Of a stretch of DNA of 64,000 bases, positions 1 through 8,438 are shown one piece after another; position 1 is the stretch's first letter; each line of letters starts with the position of its first letter. The DNA comes from Chitinophaga deserti (GTDB lineage Bacteria > Bacteroidota > Bacteroidia > Chitinophagales > Chitinophagaceae). Position numbers and translations under genes: made by a program. The stretch is from assembly GCF_003149455.1 (NCBI RefSeq), contig NZ_QFFK01000003.1:248001-312000 (forward strand). Direction: 5' to 3'. A model generated the notes under the pieces. That model was given only the letters and a program-made list of their open reading frames with translations. It was not told the DNA's origin and ran no database searches.

Positions 1-327
1 TTTAGAGCGTTTATCAATCCATTCTGCTACCCATGCCGGGGCGGTGTTATCCGTGAAAGAAGCGGCCTGACGGGCATGCAGGAGCATGAGGCCGATGCCG
101 TGCTTACAGGGGAATTTACGGCTGGGACAGGAGCATTTGAAAGCGATGGAGGCAACATCTACCTGGGTCTGGTAGGGTTTGCTGCCACTGCCCTGGCATT
201 CGCCCCAGAGGGCTAGTTCGTTGATACCTTTGCTTACCCATTTGGCAGGATTGGCGAGGTCTTTACCCGACTTCCGGGAAGATTCGTCGGGTGCAAGGGA
301 AAGTATCTGGTCTTCTGTTAGTTGCAA
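1..327 (-). CDS. SWIM zinc-finger protein, N-terminal part (cut by window edge)
   Basis: The visible 109 codons are the N-terminus of a protein that continues past the window start. A SWIM-type zinc-binding motif is visible: C65-x-C67 followed by C74-x-H76 (FKCSCPSRKFPCKHG). SWIM domains are predicted to bind DNA or protein; in bacteria they often sit in front of SWI2/SNF2 ATPases or in short stand-alone proteins, and the part needed to decide is missing. An in-frame TAG lies two codons upstream of TTG at 327-325 and no ATG lies between, so TTG is the only available start near the conserved region. The domain call is fairly sure; the role is unknown. Confidence 0.75.
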   Translation of the reverse strand, partial: MQLTEDQILSLAPDESSRKSGKDLANPAKWVSKGINELALWGECQGSGSKPYQTQVDVASIAFKCSCPSRKFPCKHGIGLMLLHARQAASFTDNTAPAWVAEWIDKRSK

Positions 328-560
328 GGGATTCTATTTGAAAAGTTGGCTATAGACAAACAAAAAAATACTACGCAAAATAGGTAAAAAAGCAATACCT
401 CCACACTTCGTCAGCATCATTACATATACGTTTATTAGTATTGATTTTGAATGATTTGCAATGTTGTTACGGTAACATGGTGTAAAAGTAGCAACGGTAT
501 GCGCAGGGTATCTGCGCAGGCTGTAACTTTTATGTTATAAAAATAAATCTGTCTGAAAGC

Positions 561-593
561 TTGACTCTTACCTTACGTCATACCCTACATTTG
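561..593 (+). promoter_or_regulatory. Promoter of the MerR/TipAS gene
   Basis: TTG at 561-563 and TACATTTG at 586-593 match the Bacteroidota -33/-7 pattern. The spacer is 22 bp, longer than the 20 bp of several other promoters here; long spacers are typical of MerR-controlled promoters, so autoregulation is plausible. Two inverted repeats lie upstream: TGTTAC-G-GTAACA at 465-477 and TGCGCAG-N5-CTGCGCA at 500-518. Their function is not known. Confidence 0.5.
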
Positions 594-617
594 CTGAGAA
601 CGGTATAAATCCAAACG

Positions 618-1385
618 ATGAACAATTATTCTGTAAAGAAGCTGTCCAGATTAGCGGGGGTAAGTGTGCGCACCTTACATCTGTACGATGAACTGGGATT
701 GCTGAAGCCATCCGTCCGTACCGAGGCCAGGTACAGGCTGTATGGCGATAAGGAGCTGTTGCGGCTGCAGCAGATCCTGTTTTACAGGGAGCTCGACTTT
801 CCGCTGAAAGACATTCTTGCCATTCTGGAAGATCCTGCATTTGACCTGCAGCAGGCATTGGAAGGGCACAGGAAAGCGCTGTTGGCGAAAAGGGAGCGGA
901 TAGACACATTGGTTGGTACCATTGACAAAACATTGGTAACACTCAAAAACAACACTATGTTACAGGTAGAAGATTTATACGAAGGCATACCCAACGATAA
1001 GATGGAAGCCTACCGTGCCGAGGCCATGGCCAAATGGGGGAAAGACACCATCCTTTCCGCCGAAGAAACCCTCCGCAGCTTCAGTAAAGAAGAGATGCGC
1101 GATTTACAAACGGAGCTAAGCAACATCAACACCCGGCTCACCGTAATGATGAACACAGACCCAACAAGCGCACCCGTTCAGGAATGCATTGCCCGGCGGT
1201 TTAAGATCATACTGCAGCTGAGCGGCGGTAAAATAGAAATGGGTAAACTGGAGTACTTCCGGAAGCTGGGAGAACTCTATGTGCAGGACAACCGCTACAC
1301 ACCGGTAGATGGCATGCCCAGCCTGGAGCTGGCGCAGTTTATGAAAGCCGCGATGGATCATTACATTGAAACACAGGGAGAATAA
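618..1385 (+). CDS. MerR family transcriptional regulator with TipAS domain
   Basis: This 255-residue protein has an N-terminal MerR winged helix-turn-helix (about residues 1-70, with LSRLAGVSVRTLHLYDELGL and ARYRLYGDKEL). A dimerisation coiled coil follows at about 75-115, then a C-terminal all-helical TipAS-type ligand domain (about 140-250). Relatives such as TipAL and Mta bind drugs or other small molecules and activate efflux or self-expression by untwisting a promoter with a long spacer. The gene stands alone, with a long-spacer promoter just upstream and the convergent GH43 gene downstream, so no target can be read from context. The family is sure; the ligand is unknown. Confidence 0.88.
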   Translation: MNNYSVKKLSRLAGVSVRTLHLYDELGLLKPSVRTEARYRLYGDKELLRLQQILFYRELDFPLKDILAILEDPAFDLQQALEGHRKALLAKRERIDTLVGTIDKTLVTLKNNTMLQVEDLYEGIPNDKMEAYRAEAMAKWGKDTILSAEETLRSFSKEEMRDLQTELSNINTRLTVMMNTDPTSAPVQECIARRFKIILQLSGGKIEMGKLEYFRKLGELYVQDNRYTPVDGMPSLELAQFMKAAMDHYIETQGE

Positions 1386-1423
1386 ACCCGCTACAGCCAT
1401 GGGCAATTATGCTCATGGCTGTT

Positions 1424-2281
1424 TTACATCTTCACTTCCTGTATAGTACCATCTGCATTAAAATAAAGTTCATCCAAACACACCGACCGCCGGTGGCTGC
1501 CACCTCCCGGAAGGTTTCCGTTGTGGAAGAAAAACAACATCCTCCCCTCATACTCCAATGTAGCCGGACGATTGGTTTCACTATTATCCGCCGGCCCACA
1601 CACAAAGCCTTTAAACTCCCAGGGACCATGAATATCCCGGCTCATGGCATATCCTATTTGCTCCGGAGTGCCGTGGCCATACAGGAGATAATACCAGTCA
1701 TTTTGCTTAAACAGATGGCTCCCCTCCATAAAATGCGGCAGGCTAATAGTGGAGATATCACTTGCCAGCCCTGTAAAATCATTCTTCAATTCTGCAAAGT
1801 AGCACACCTGGTGGCCCCAGCAGATGTATGATCTGCCATCATCATCAATAAGCACTGTAGGGTCGAGGTTGGCCTTCTCACCCGGCTTACCGGGTAACAT
1901 ATCCCCTGTAATAAGTGCATGGCCTAAAGCGTCGTGGTATGGCCCTTCCGGCTGCAGAGCTTTTGCCACGCCTATGGCTTTACCGGGAATGTGTTGATGG
2001 GTAACGGCCACAAACCAGTAAAACCAATCGTCTTTGAAAACAACTTTGGAAGCATACGCATCACCGGAAGCCCAGGTAAAATCCGTGGCTTTCAGTGGTG
2101 AGGGATACTCCTGCCAGTCTGTAAGATTGGAGGAAGAAAAGCAAAGCCAGTCATGCATTACGTAATCGTCTACCCCGGGAGGTGGTTCATCGTGGCCGGT
2201 GAAGAGGAACACTTTGTTCTGGTGAACTATTGCTGTTGGGTCGGCGGTGAATTTATGCCGGATGATGGGTGTTGCAGACAT
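1424..2281 (-). CDS. Glycoside hydrolase family 43 protein
   Basis: This 285-residue protein fills the five-bladed beta-propeller fold of GH43/GH32-like hydrolases. The three expected acidic residues are visible: D14 in TADPTA (general base), D140 in NLDPTVLIDDDG (pKa modulator) and E186 in MEGSHLFK (general acid). Family members release arabinose, xylose or galactose from plant polysaccharides or oligosaccharides. There is no signal peptide and no accessory carbohydrate-binding domain, so it probably acts in the cytoplasm on imported oligosaccharides. No SusC/SusD genes flank it, so it is not in an obvious polysaccharide-utilisation locus. Family is confident; exact substrate cannot be told. 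Confidence 0.85.
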   Translation of the reverse strand: MSATPIIRHKFTADPTAIVHQNKVFLFTGHDEPPPGVDDYVMHDWLCFSSSNLTDWQEYPSPLKATDFTWASGDAYASKVVFKDDWFYWFVAVTHQHIPGKAIGVAKALQPEGPYHDALGHALITGDMLPGKPGEKANLDPTVLIDDDGRSYICWGHQVCYFAELKNDFTGLASDISTISLPHFMEGSHLFKQNDWYYLLYGHGTPEQIGYAMSRDIHGPWEFKGFVCGPADNSETNRPATLEYEGRMLFFFHNGNLPGGGSHRRSVCLDELYFNADGTIQEVKM

Positions 2282-2313
2282 GGGTTTTCCGTTTAAGGGG
2301 ATCGCTGCAAGTA

Positions 2314-2344
2314 TTGTGCCTTCCGCCCGATTATTTTACTTTTG
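2314..2344 (+). promoter_or_regulatory. Promoter of hopJ-like gene, nearly leaderless
   Basis: TTG at 2314-2316, a 20-bp spacer and TACTTTTG at 2337-2344 form a complete -33/-7 promoter. The box ends only 4 nt before the ATG at 2349, so transcription should start at or within a few bases of the start codon. It also rules out the longer upstream reading frame as the true start. Confidence 0.6.
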
Positions 2345-2348
2345 CTGC

Positions 2349-2690
2349 ATGAAAGAACAAATCAGCACATTGCTCGACAAACTAAAATCCAATACCCTCA
2401 CCTTCAAAGAGGTGATTGAATTCATAGAAACGCATTACCAGCATCAGCCTACTGCTTTTAAAAACGGGGCTGCTGTGAATGAGGCTAACCAGAATCAGGG
2501 GAGTGCCAAAGTATTTGCTTTCGCACAGCTGAACAACCTCAGCAAGGAAGATACCCTGTACCTGTTTGCGGAACATTATCAATCTGTATTACAAACTCCC
2601 GATGCTGCAGATCATCAGAACATCCGGCAGTTCATGGCCAATGGCTGGGACGGGATCGTTTTTGAAGGAGCAGCTTTAGCCGCGAAATAA
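2349..2690 (+). CDS. HopJ type III effector family protein
   Basis: This 113-residue protein matches the small HopJ family, with the conserved stretch TFKEVIEFIETHYQHQPTAF near the N-terminus and a helical C-terminal half. The family is named after a Pseudomonas effector, but members are widespread in bacteria without type III secretion, as here, and are probably small cytoplasmic proteins of unknown function. The reading frame extends upstream to 2247, but the promoter -7 box at 2337-2344 fixes ATG 2349 as the start. A strong terminator follows. Family assignment is good; function is unknown. Confidence 0.8.
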   Translation: MKEQISTLLDKLKSNTLTFKEVIEFIETHYQHQPTAFKNGAAVNEANQNQGSAKVFAFAQLNNLSKEDTLYLFAEHYQSVLQTPDAADHQNIRQFMANGWDGIVFEGAALAAK

Positions 2691-2710
2691 CATAAAGGTA
2701 TATATATAGC

Positions 2711-2741
2711 AAAGGCTGCGCATCGTGGATGCGCAGCCTTT
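2711..2741. terminator. Bidirectional intrinsic terminator
   Basis: A perfect 14-bp stem (aaaggctgcgcatc with its complement) closes a 3-nt loop, with A/T runs at both ends. It lies between the convergent hopJ-like and OmpA-family genes and can end both transcripts. Confidence 0.85.
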
Positions 2742-2761
2742 GTAGTTTATGAAATTTACAG

Positions 2762-4060
2762 TCAGAGTTTAACGAACTCCACCCGCCTGTTCTTCGCTTT
2801 ACCATCTGCAGAAGTATTCCCCGCAACGGGCTGGCTCTCTCCTTTCCCGTCGGTCTGAATCCGGGAGCCTGCTACTGCATAGTTCTCCGTGATATACATC
2901 TTAACCGCTGCGGCACGCTTTTGTGAAAGGCTCAGGTTTTCTGCATCTCCCCCATCACTGTCTGTATGCCCGATGATCTTTATTCTAAGTGCGGGATTGG
3001 CTACCAGGGCGTCGCCGAACTGTTTGATCACATCGTAGGATGCCGGTTTGATGGTTTCGCTGTTTACATCGAAAAGGATATCGGTGGTGGTGGTTTTACC
3101 ATCTTCCATCAATTGTTTGATAAGCAGGCTTCTGGCATCGGTGCTGCCGGAAGCGATGCGCACATTGCCTACTATCATGGGCAGTTCAGATGCGGGGATG
3201 ACGTAACCATTATTGAGGAAAAAGTTATTCCGCATAGGATCTGTCAGTGCCCGGGGGAGGTCTACGATCTTGGTCTGATCCAGGTATACCCTTACGCGGG
3301 TTTTATTGATCGCCATGCTTACGCGGAGTACTTTATTGACATAATTACCAAGGGGGAAGTCGTTTTTGTTGCCTACGGCATCCTTCAGGCCGTATTCCAC
3401 CTCTTTGCCGTGTTTCTCGTTATAACGGCGGATGGTGGTGTAGAATTTATCCTTGTAGTAGAGGTCTTCCCGGAGGATGTCTTTCACCGGGGTGAGGCCG
3501 AAATCGATAAAAGGCGCCCTTTTCTCGCCTTCATCGAGGAGTAACAGATCGAACTCGATGGTGCAGTTTTCGGGGAGGGGGCCTTTCAGTACGGGGTTTA
3601 CTACGGAGTTATGGGAAATCTCGAACCAATGGCCCGGGAACCCATTTACCGTGATGACCCTGCCGGTTCCGGTAGTGTTCCAGTTGGCGGGGAAGTCCAT
3701 CAGGGCATCTTTCTCGAAATGGTCTTCGAAGATGACCTTGCTGCCGGGTACAAAGTCCAGGAAGCTGCTGCGCTGGCCTACTGTGATGCGCGGGGATGGT
3801 GAGGGAGATGATGATGCCTCAGCGGAAGCGGTTGCTTCACTCCCCTCCCGGGTACGGCCGCCACTGCGCTGCTTTTTCTCCTTTTTGGTGAGGGAGCTGT
3901 CTATCGACTGCTCTGCTTTATCCAGCCCTTTATCGATGGTACGATCGATTTTCTGATTGGCTTTTTGCCTGGCGCGGTCTTCGATTCTCTTGATGATATC
4001 CTGCCCCTGAAGGCTGTAGCAGGTAAAGAAGCAGGTGATCAGTAATAGTACTGCTTTCAT
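2762..4060 (-). CDS. OmpA family cell-envelope protein
   Basis: The 432-residue form starting at ATG 4060 begins with a clean signal peptide (MKAVLLLITCFFTCYSLQGQ); the longer frame upstream adds 87 unlikely residues. A charged helical segment follows (residues about 20-85), then a Ser/Pro-rich linker, a beta-rich central region (about 100-310) and a C-terminal OmpA domain (about 320-432). The OmpA domain shows GHTDSDGGDAENLSLSQKRA, the fold that binds peptidoglycan. It probably sits in the periplasm or on the inner face of the outer membrane and tethers it to the wall. No barrel domain is evident. The terminator at 2711-2741 ends its transcript. Confidence 0.85.
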   Translation of the reverse strand: MKAVLLLITCFFTCYSLQGQDIIKRIEDRARQKANQKIDRTIDKGLDKAEQSIDSSLTKKEKKQRSGGRTREGSEATASAEASSSPSPSPRITVGQRSSFLDFVPGSKVIFEDHFEKDALMDFPANWNTTGTGRVITVNGFPGHWFEISHNSVVNPVLKGPLPENCTIEFDLLLLDEGEKRAPFIDFGLTPVKDILREDLYYKDKFYTTIRRYNEKHGKEVEYGLKDAVGNKNDFPLGNYVNKVLRVSMAINKTRVRVYLDQTKIVDLPRALTDPMRNNFFLNNGYVIPASELPMIVGNVRIASGSTDARSLLIKQLMEDGKTTTTDILFDVNSETIKPASYDVIKQFGDALVANPALRIKIIGHTDSDGGDAENLSLSQKRAAAVKMYITENYAVAGSRIQTDGKGESQPVAGNTSADGKAKNRRVEFVKL

Positions 4061-4410
4061 GACATATGTTTTTTTGAGGTGGTGGCTATATATTGGGGCT
4101 ATAATGCTGCTTACGGTTGATTCAATTGCCTTACGGAAATTATGCCAATGCGAATGGGGTATGTAGATATGGACAGATGCTGCTGATGCGAAGGTATGGC
4201 ATTTTAGAGGTGCAGGCACGGGTATTAATACCCGAATTTTAACTGTTACAACATTCAAAGTATACATTTCAGAGACGCAAAACGCCCTTCTGATGGTACT
4301 TTTGCCTATTTCAACTACCAAAAGGATTTTATATTTTTAACTGGCATTTTCCTACTGACATACTGCTGTCATAACCCAGAAAGATCTTTGTCTTATCAAA
4401 CCAAGTAACC

Positions 4411-5595
4411 ATGAAACCTCTCGTACTTTTCCTAACTATTGCTATCAATGCTGTAATGGCAAACGCTCAACCCAAAAAACCGGACTATATGTTTAATGTG
4501 AAACCTTTCAAAATTGATGTACAGCAAGCTGTACTGGACGATCTCCAAGCCCGCCTCCGCCAGACCCGCTGGCCCGACGCTCCTGAAAACATCGGCTGGA
4601 ATTACGGTACAGACCCCGTATACCTCAAAAGCCTCGTTACTTACTGGCAAAACGGGTACGACTGGCGTAAACAGGAAGCCGCCATTAACAAAATCCCACA
4701 GTTTACGGTGGAGATAGACGGCGTAAACATTCACTTCCAGCACATCAAAAGCAAAAGCCCCAATGCCAAACCCCTCCTGCTCATCCACGGATGGCCCGAC
4801 AACTTCTTCCGTTTCCATAAGGTAATCCCCTTACTGACGGATGGCTACGACCTGGTGATACCTTCCATCCCCGGCTTTGGCTTCTCCGATCATGTTTCCA
4901 GCACAGACGACAAGTCGGCTAAAATCTTCGCAACCCTCATGAAAGACGTGCTGAACTACAAAACCTTCTTCGCCGCAGGCGGGGATGTGGGCCAGGGTAT
5001 TGCCAAATCACTCGCCAACATATACCCTGAAAACGTGAAAGCCATTCACCTTTCAGACGTAGGCTACCCCGATGGCTCTGAAGACTGGAGCACCATGTCT
5101 AAAGCAGAACAGGAATTCGGGCAGTTCATCCAGGGATGGTGGTACAGGGAAGGCGCCTACGCCATGCTGCATTCCACCAAACCGCAAACACAGGCATACG
5201 GCCTGAACGATTCCCCCACAGGCCTCGCATCCTGGATCGTAGAGAAGTTCAACAGCTGGCGCACACCCGGCGGCACCATTGACGACCACTTTACCAAAGA
5301 CGATCTGCTGACCAATATCATGATCTACTGGATCAGCCAGTCCATCAATTCCTCCATGCGCACCTACGCCGTAGACCATACCCAGCAGCTGGCATCTTCC
5401 AAAAAAGTAAACGTACCTACCGGAGTAGCCATTTTCCCCGGCGATGCCCCTACCCCGAAAGAATGGGCAGAAAGAAAAGTGAACCTGAAACGGTTTACCG
5501 TGATGGAGAAAGGAGGTCACTTTGCAGCATGGGAAGCACCTGATCTGTGGGCGAAGGAAGTGAGAGCGTTTTTTGAGAGTGATGCGGTGAAGTAA
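4411..5595 (+). CDS. Secreted epoxide hydrolase family protein (alpha/beta hydrolase)
   Basis: This 394-residue protein has a signal peptide (MKPLVLFLTIAINAVMANAQ), the epoxide-hydrolase N-terminal domain (about residues 30-115, with RLRQTRWPDAPEN and DWRKQEAAINKIPQF), and an alpha/beta-hydrolase fold. The oxyanion-hole motif is HGWP at 126-129, the likely nucleophile is D192 in AAGGDVGQG, and the catalytic His is H370 in EKGGHFAAWEAP. Microsomal/juvenile-hormone-type epoxide hydrolases open epoxides to diols through an Asp ester intermediate. Length and domain order are normal. It stands alone, and the natural substrate cannot be inferred. Export to the periplasm is less common in this family. 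Confidence 0.87.
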   Translation: MKPLVLFLTIAINAVMANAQPKKPDYMFNVKPFKIDVQQAVLDDLQARLRQTRWPDAPENIGWNYGTDPVYLKSLVTYWQNGYDWRKQEAAINKIPQFTVEIDGVNIHFQHIKSKSPNAKPLLLIHGWPDNFFRFHKVIPLLTDGYDLVIPSIPGFGFSDHVSSTDDKSAKIFATLMKDVLNYKTFFAAGGDVGQGIAKSLANIYPENVKAIHLSDVGYPDGSEDWSTMSKAEQEFGQFIQGWWYREGAYAMLHSTKPQTQAYGLNDSPTGLASWIVEKFNSWRTPGGTIDDHFTKDDLLTNIMIYWISQSINSSMRTYAVDHTQQLASSKKVNVPTGVAIFPGDAPTPKEWAERKVNLKRFTVMEKGGHFAAWEAPDLWAKEVRAFFESDAVK

Positions 5596-5729
5596 AAGTG
5601 AAACAGTAATATCAGTAATAAAATGGAAAGGGACTGGCCAAATGCATAGTTGGGTCAGTCCCTTTAAGCTCTTATCAGGCAATGTAATTTCCTCCGACAG
5701 CAATACAAACTCCTTTGGATGGGGTATCC

Positions 5730-7466
5730 TTAACTAACGGGAGCAGCTTCTCCAAATACTGGGATGTATCTGGAAAAATATTCCCGCAATGCTTCATCAC
5801 ATATATAGATGTATGTTCCCTTGATACCACGTAGCATCATAGTCTTGTAGATATTGATAATAAAGTTTTTTAACTGGTTGGGATCTTTAATTCCATGCTT
5901 CCCATTTTTGTCAAAATAGTGATCTTCCCTAACAATTATTTCTCCTTTCTCCTTATCATAACCTATTTCGTGGCCGAAAATAATACCCGCATAATTCAAA
6001 TCACATCCCATTACAGTATGAATGCAGCCAACTTCGTTGATGGCATTCGGTGAATTGATCCAATTTTTAGTAGTGCTATTCCACTTCAACTTCAAAGAGC
6101 CTAACTCAATATCAAAATCTTTTGGAATAACATTCTTCCTTTTCTTGGATACCCATGGCCATGCAAAACCAGCCAACATTCTGGCTAGTTGTTCCTCCTC
6201 GTTTTTTATTCTGATTTGATCGAGCATTTGTTGCAAATCATGAAATACAATGAACTCATACTTCTTGAGCTTAATTTTTTCAGAACTACCGGAAAGTTCG
6301 GCTTGTAGCAAACTAGTAATGAACTTTATGTATTTCAGCCCTCCTTTTACTCTAAACTGAGAATAGAGGTATTCGGTTTTTGTCTTTGGCTGATTTTTGA
6401 GCATATCAAACACCTCCTGGGGTATGTCTGATGGCTTTATTGATTGGAACTCATCATAAAAAAGAATATTTTTATCCGATCTTGCCAGCACCCAATCCAG
6501 CTCATGATTCTTTTCCTTGTCAAAACCCAGCTTCTTAGAAACAGCATCGAAGTCTCCGATATAAGCACCCAGGTTCTTCCTTCTACGTAAGCGGTGAGCT
6601 TCGTCCACTAAAATAATATCATAATGATTTTTAGCCAGGTCATTGGGGCTTACTACCATTTCCTCTCTTAGCCCTGCGACATTTCTGAATATTTTTTGAA
6701 CGGTTGTTCTGAAAGATTCCATGGCAATAACCAAAGCCATTCTGGGATTAGGGTATTTATCCCTTAGTTGGAGCACCAGTTCTACGATAAGTTGATCTTC
6801 AGGCCCGAAAATGCTGAAGTTAAAATCGTCTACTGGTGTATGCAGCAACTTAAACAAAAATACAGCAAGTACGGTTTTCCCTGAGCCGGCTCCACCTTCG
6901 ATTACTATGCTATCGAAGTTATCATCAAGCAATGATCTGAGGATTAATATCAGGCTCTTCGTCTGGTCAGAGCTAAGAGTCTTATATGGTGAGTATTTGA
7001 AGAGATCGGAATTTGTTATTTCTTTTAAAGAATGCTTTGCCAGGCCAACAATTCGAAGCGTATCCCAAAGAGCACGAAAAATATTCGTGTATAACTCCTC
7101 TTTTTGGTAATAGCTATGATCCGCCAATCCGATGTTTGCATTTAGCAACTTATATTTCCCATCACCGGACATATACTTGATACAATTTGACTCGATATCA
7201 AGCGTAGCGGATTTATTGAACTTGTCACCGGAAATCAAAAGTGCTTCATGTAGCTTGCTTTTCTCGGGATGATTTAAGTGATTGGTAAATCTGGTAATGA
7301 TATCAATAGTTTCACCAACATAAGCTGTAAGTTTCTTATTGCCTTTTTCTGTTAACATGTAAACGACAGGCCAGAAGTCCTCAGCAAAGTGATAATCACT
7401 TATCTTCCCGATAATCTCTTTGTCAAAGCTATGCTCACATATTGAATATTCGTTCTCATAATTCAT
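5730..7466 (-). CDS. GIY-YIG nuclease-like / DUF2075 (Schlafen-type) ATPase, possible defence protein
   Basis: This 578-residue protein joins two parts. Residues about 30-100 look like a GIY-YIG nuclease: VVYMLTE, then AYVGETIDIITRFTNHL with Y49, G51, R59, and E92/N94 in IESN. Residues about 160-570 form a DUF2075 superfamily-1-like ATPase, with Walker A GGAGSGKT at 191-198 and Walker B DIILVDEAH at 283-291. A stalled-RNA or DNA substrate and an antiviral role are inference. The gene overlaps the upstream MazG-like gene by 4 bp (ATGA), so the two are translationally coupled. Base composition is clearly more AT-rich than the neighbouring genes, suggesting horizontal transfer. The product domains are confident; function is not. 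Confidence 0.78.
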   Translation of the reverse strand: MNYENEYSICEHSFDKEIIGKISDYHFAEDFWPVVYMLTEKGNKKLTAYVGETIDIITRFTNHLNHPEKSKLHEALLISGDKFNKSATLDIESNCIKYMSGDGKYKLLNANIGLADHSYYQKEELYTNIFRALWDTLRIVGLAKHSLKEITNSDLFKYSPYKTLSSDQTKSLILILRSLLDDNFDSIVIEGGAGSGKTVLAVFLFKLLHTPVDDFNFSIFGPEDQLIVELVLQLRDKYPNPRMALVIAMESFRTTVQKIFRNVAGLREEMVVSPNDLAKNHYDIILVDEAHRLRRRKNLGAYIGDFDAVSKKLGFDKEKNHELDWVLARSDKNILFYDEFQSIKPSDIPQEVFDMLKNQPKTKTEYLYSQFRVKGGLKYIKFITSLLQAELSGSSEKIKLKKYEFIVFHDLQQMLDQIRIKNEEEQLARMLAGFAWPWVSKKRKNVIPKDFDIELGSLKLKWNSTTKNWINSPNAINEVGCIHTVMGCDLNYAGIIFGHEIGYDKEKGEIIVREDHYFDKNGKHGIKDPNQLKNFIINIYKTMMLRGIKGTYIYICDEALREYFSRYIPVFGEAAPVS

Positions 7467-7792
7467 AGGTCATCATATTTTCTGGCGCTGCCTTTTGCCT
7501 TATCAACAGGATACTTCAAAGCATTCTTTTGGATTTTCCCGGTAACTATATCATTAATATCAAAACCATATTTATCTGCCAATTGAAGCGCATATGTAAA
7601 GATATCCGCAAGCTCCTCCTTCACTTTCTCAGTGTCTGCCTCTTCCGCATTTTTCCAGAGGAATAACTCATTTAGTTCACCAGCTTCAATGCTTAATGCC
7701 AGGGCCAGATCCTTAGCATTATGAAACTGGCTCCAGTCCCGTTCCTGATTAAACTGCCTGATGAGTTGTATTAATGAATGCCAGTCGCCCAT
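7463..7792 (-). CDS. MazG-like nucleotide pyrophosphohydrolase
   Basis: This 109-residue all-alpha NTP pyrophosphohydrolase is of the MazG/RS21-C6 type. The metal-binding signature is complete: E36-x-x-E39 in IEAGELNE and E60-x-x-D63 in EELADIF; the C-terminal KYPVDKAKGSARKYDDL is typical of this subgroup. Such enzymes cleave (d)NTPs to NMP plus pyrophosphate, either for pool cleaning or, in defence settings, for nucleotide depletion. It is the first gene of a two-gene unit with the GIY-YIG/DUF2075 gene, whose start overlaps its stop. No TAnnTTTG box is visible upstream. Enzyme class is sure; a defence role is inferred from the partner. Confidence 0.85.
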   Translation of the reverse strand: MGDWHSLIQLIRQFNQERDWSQFHNAKDLALALSIEAGELNELFLWKNAEEADTEKVKEELADIFTYALQLADKYGFDINDIVTGKIQKNALKYPVDKAKGSARKYDDL

Positions 7793-7890
7793 ATATTTGA
7801 CTTTAGTTAATGTAATTTAAGAAAGAATTTAGAATTAAGGGAATAGCCGTCTCAGAATAAGACAACTGTGATCCTCACAGCCAATCCATA

Positions 7891-7921
7891 AAAAAGGCAG
7901 CTCTGAACGAGCTGCCTTTTT
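7891..7921. terminator. Intrinsic terminator
   Basis: A 13-bp stem (aaaaaggcagctc with its complement) around a 5-nt loop, with T-runs on either strand. On the minus strand it follows the stop of the small hypothetical gene at 7933 and insulates it from the MazG-like/DUF2075 pair. Confidence 0.8.
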
Positions 7922-7932
7922 CGTTATATCGA

Positions 7933-8349
7933 TCACTTCCATGAGAAGAACATGATCTCTTCATCCGGTCTCTTCTTCTTCAACGTATCGTCCATATCAC
8001 TCGTCCAGGTGTAGCCCTGCAGGGTGCTGTGATAAAAGATGACTTTGCCTGACATGATATCGTTCAGCAGGGCAGACATATTCTCCAATACGTGGGGGAA
8101 ATCCCTCTCTGTGTAAGGGGTGAAATGGGTATGGCATCCGGAGTCTCCGTCGGGGGATTCCAGGCCGAGCGTGTATTCACTATTGTAGGTGCCTATCCAT
8201 ATGGAAAAGTGTCTGGAAGGGCTTTTTAATGAGCAATCCATAGAGCCATTCGCATGTTCGGTGGCATCCGTTAAAAATGCGGGATGATGGTCCTGCAGAT
8301 ATTTCCTGAGTACTGTTGATACAAGCACCTGATCCAGCATATTATTCAT
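7933..8349 (-). CDS. Hypothetical protein, 138 residues
   Basis: The protein is not recognised. It is a soluble mixed alpha/beta sequence without signal peptide or membrane segment. Notable residues are a GDSGCHTHFTPY stretch in the middle and aromatic-rich ends (FYHSTLQGYTWTSD and IMFFSWK). Size and look resemble small SMI1/immunity-like proteins, but there is no motif to support that. It is flanked by strong terminators on both sides (7891-7921 and 8385-8415), so it is probably a single-gene transcript. A second ATG lies three codons in; the first was taken. Confidence 0.6.
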   Translation of the reverse strand: MNNMLDQVLVSTVLRKYLQDHHPAFLTDATEHANGSMDCSLKSPSRHFSIWIGTYNSEYTLGLESPDGDSGCHTHFTPYTERDFPHVLENMSALLNDIMSGKVIFYHSTLQGYTWTSDMDDTLKKKRPDEEIMFFSWK

Positions 8350-8384
8350 TTGCAGGTGCTAAATTAATCAAAAAGCCCCGAGGC

Positions 8385-8415
8385 AAAAAAAGGCGGCCTG
8401 CCGAAGCAAACCGCC
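8385..8415 (-). terminator. Intrinsic terminator of the TonB receptor gene
   Basis: Read on the minus strand, a 10-bp stem (GGCGGTTTGC with GCAGGCCGCC, two G-T pairs) is capped by a UUCG tetraloop and followed by seven T residues. It lies just after the receptor stop codon at 8439. Confidence 0.88.
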
Positions 8416-8438
8416 CTATCATATGGACAATTTCTCGA

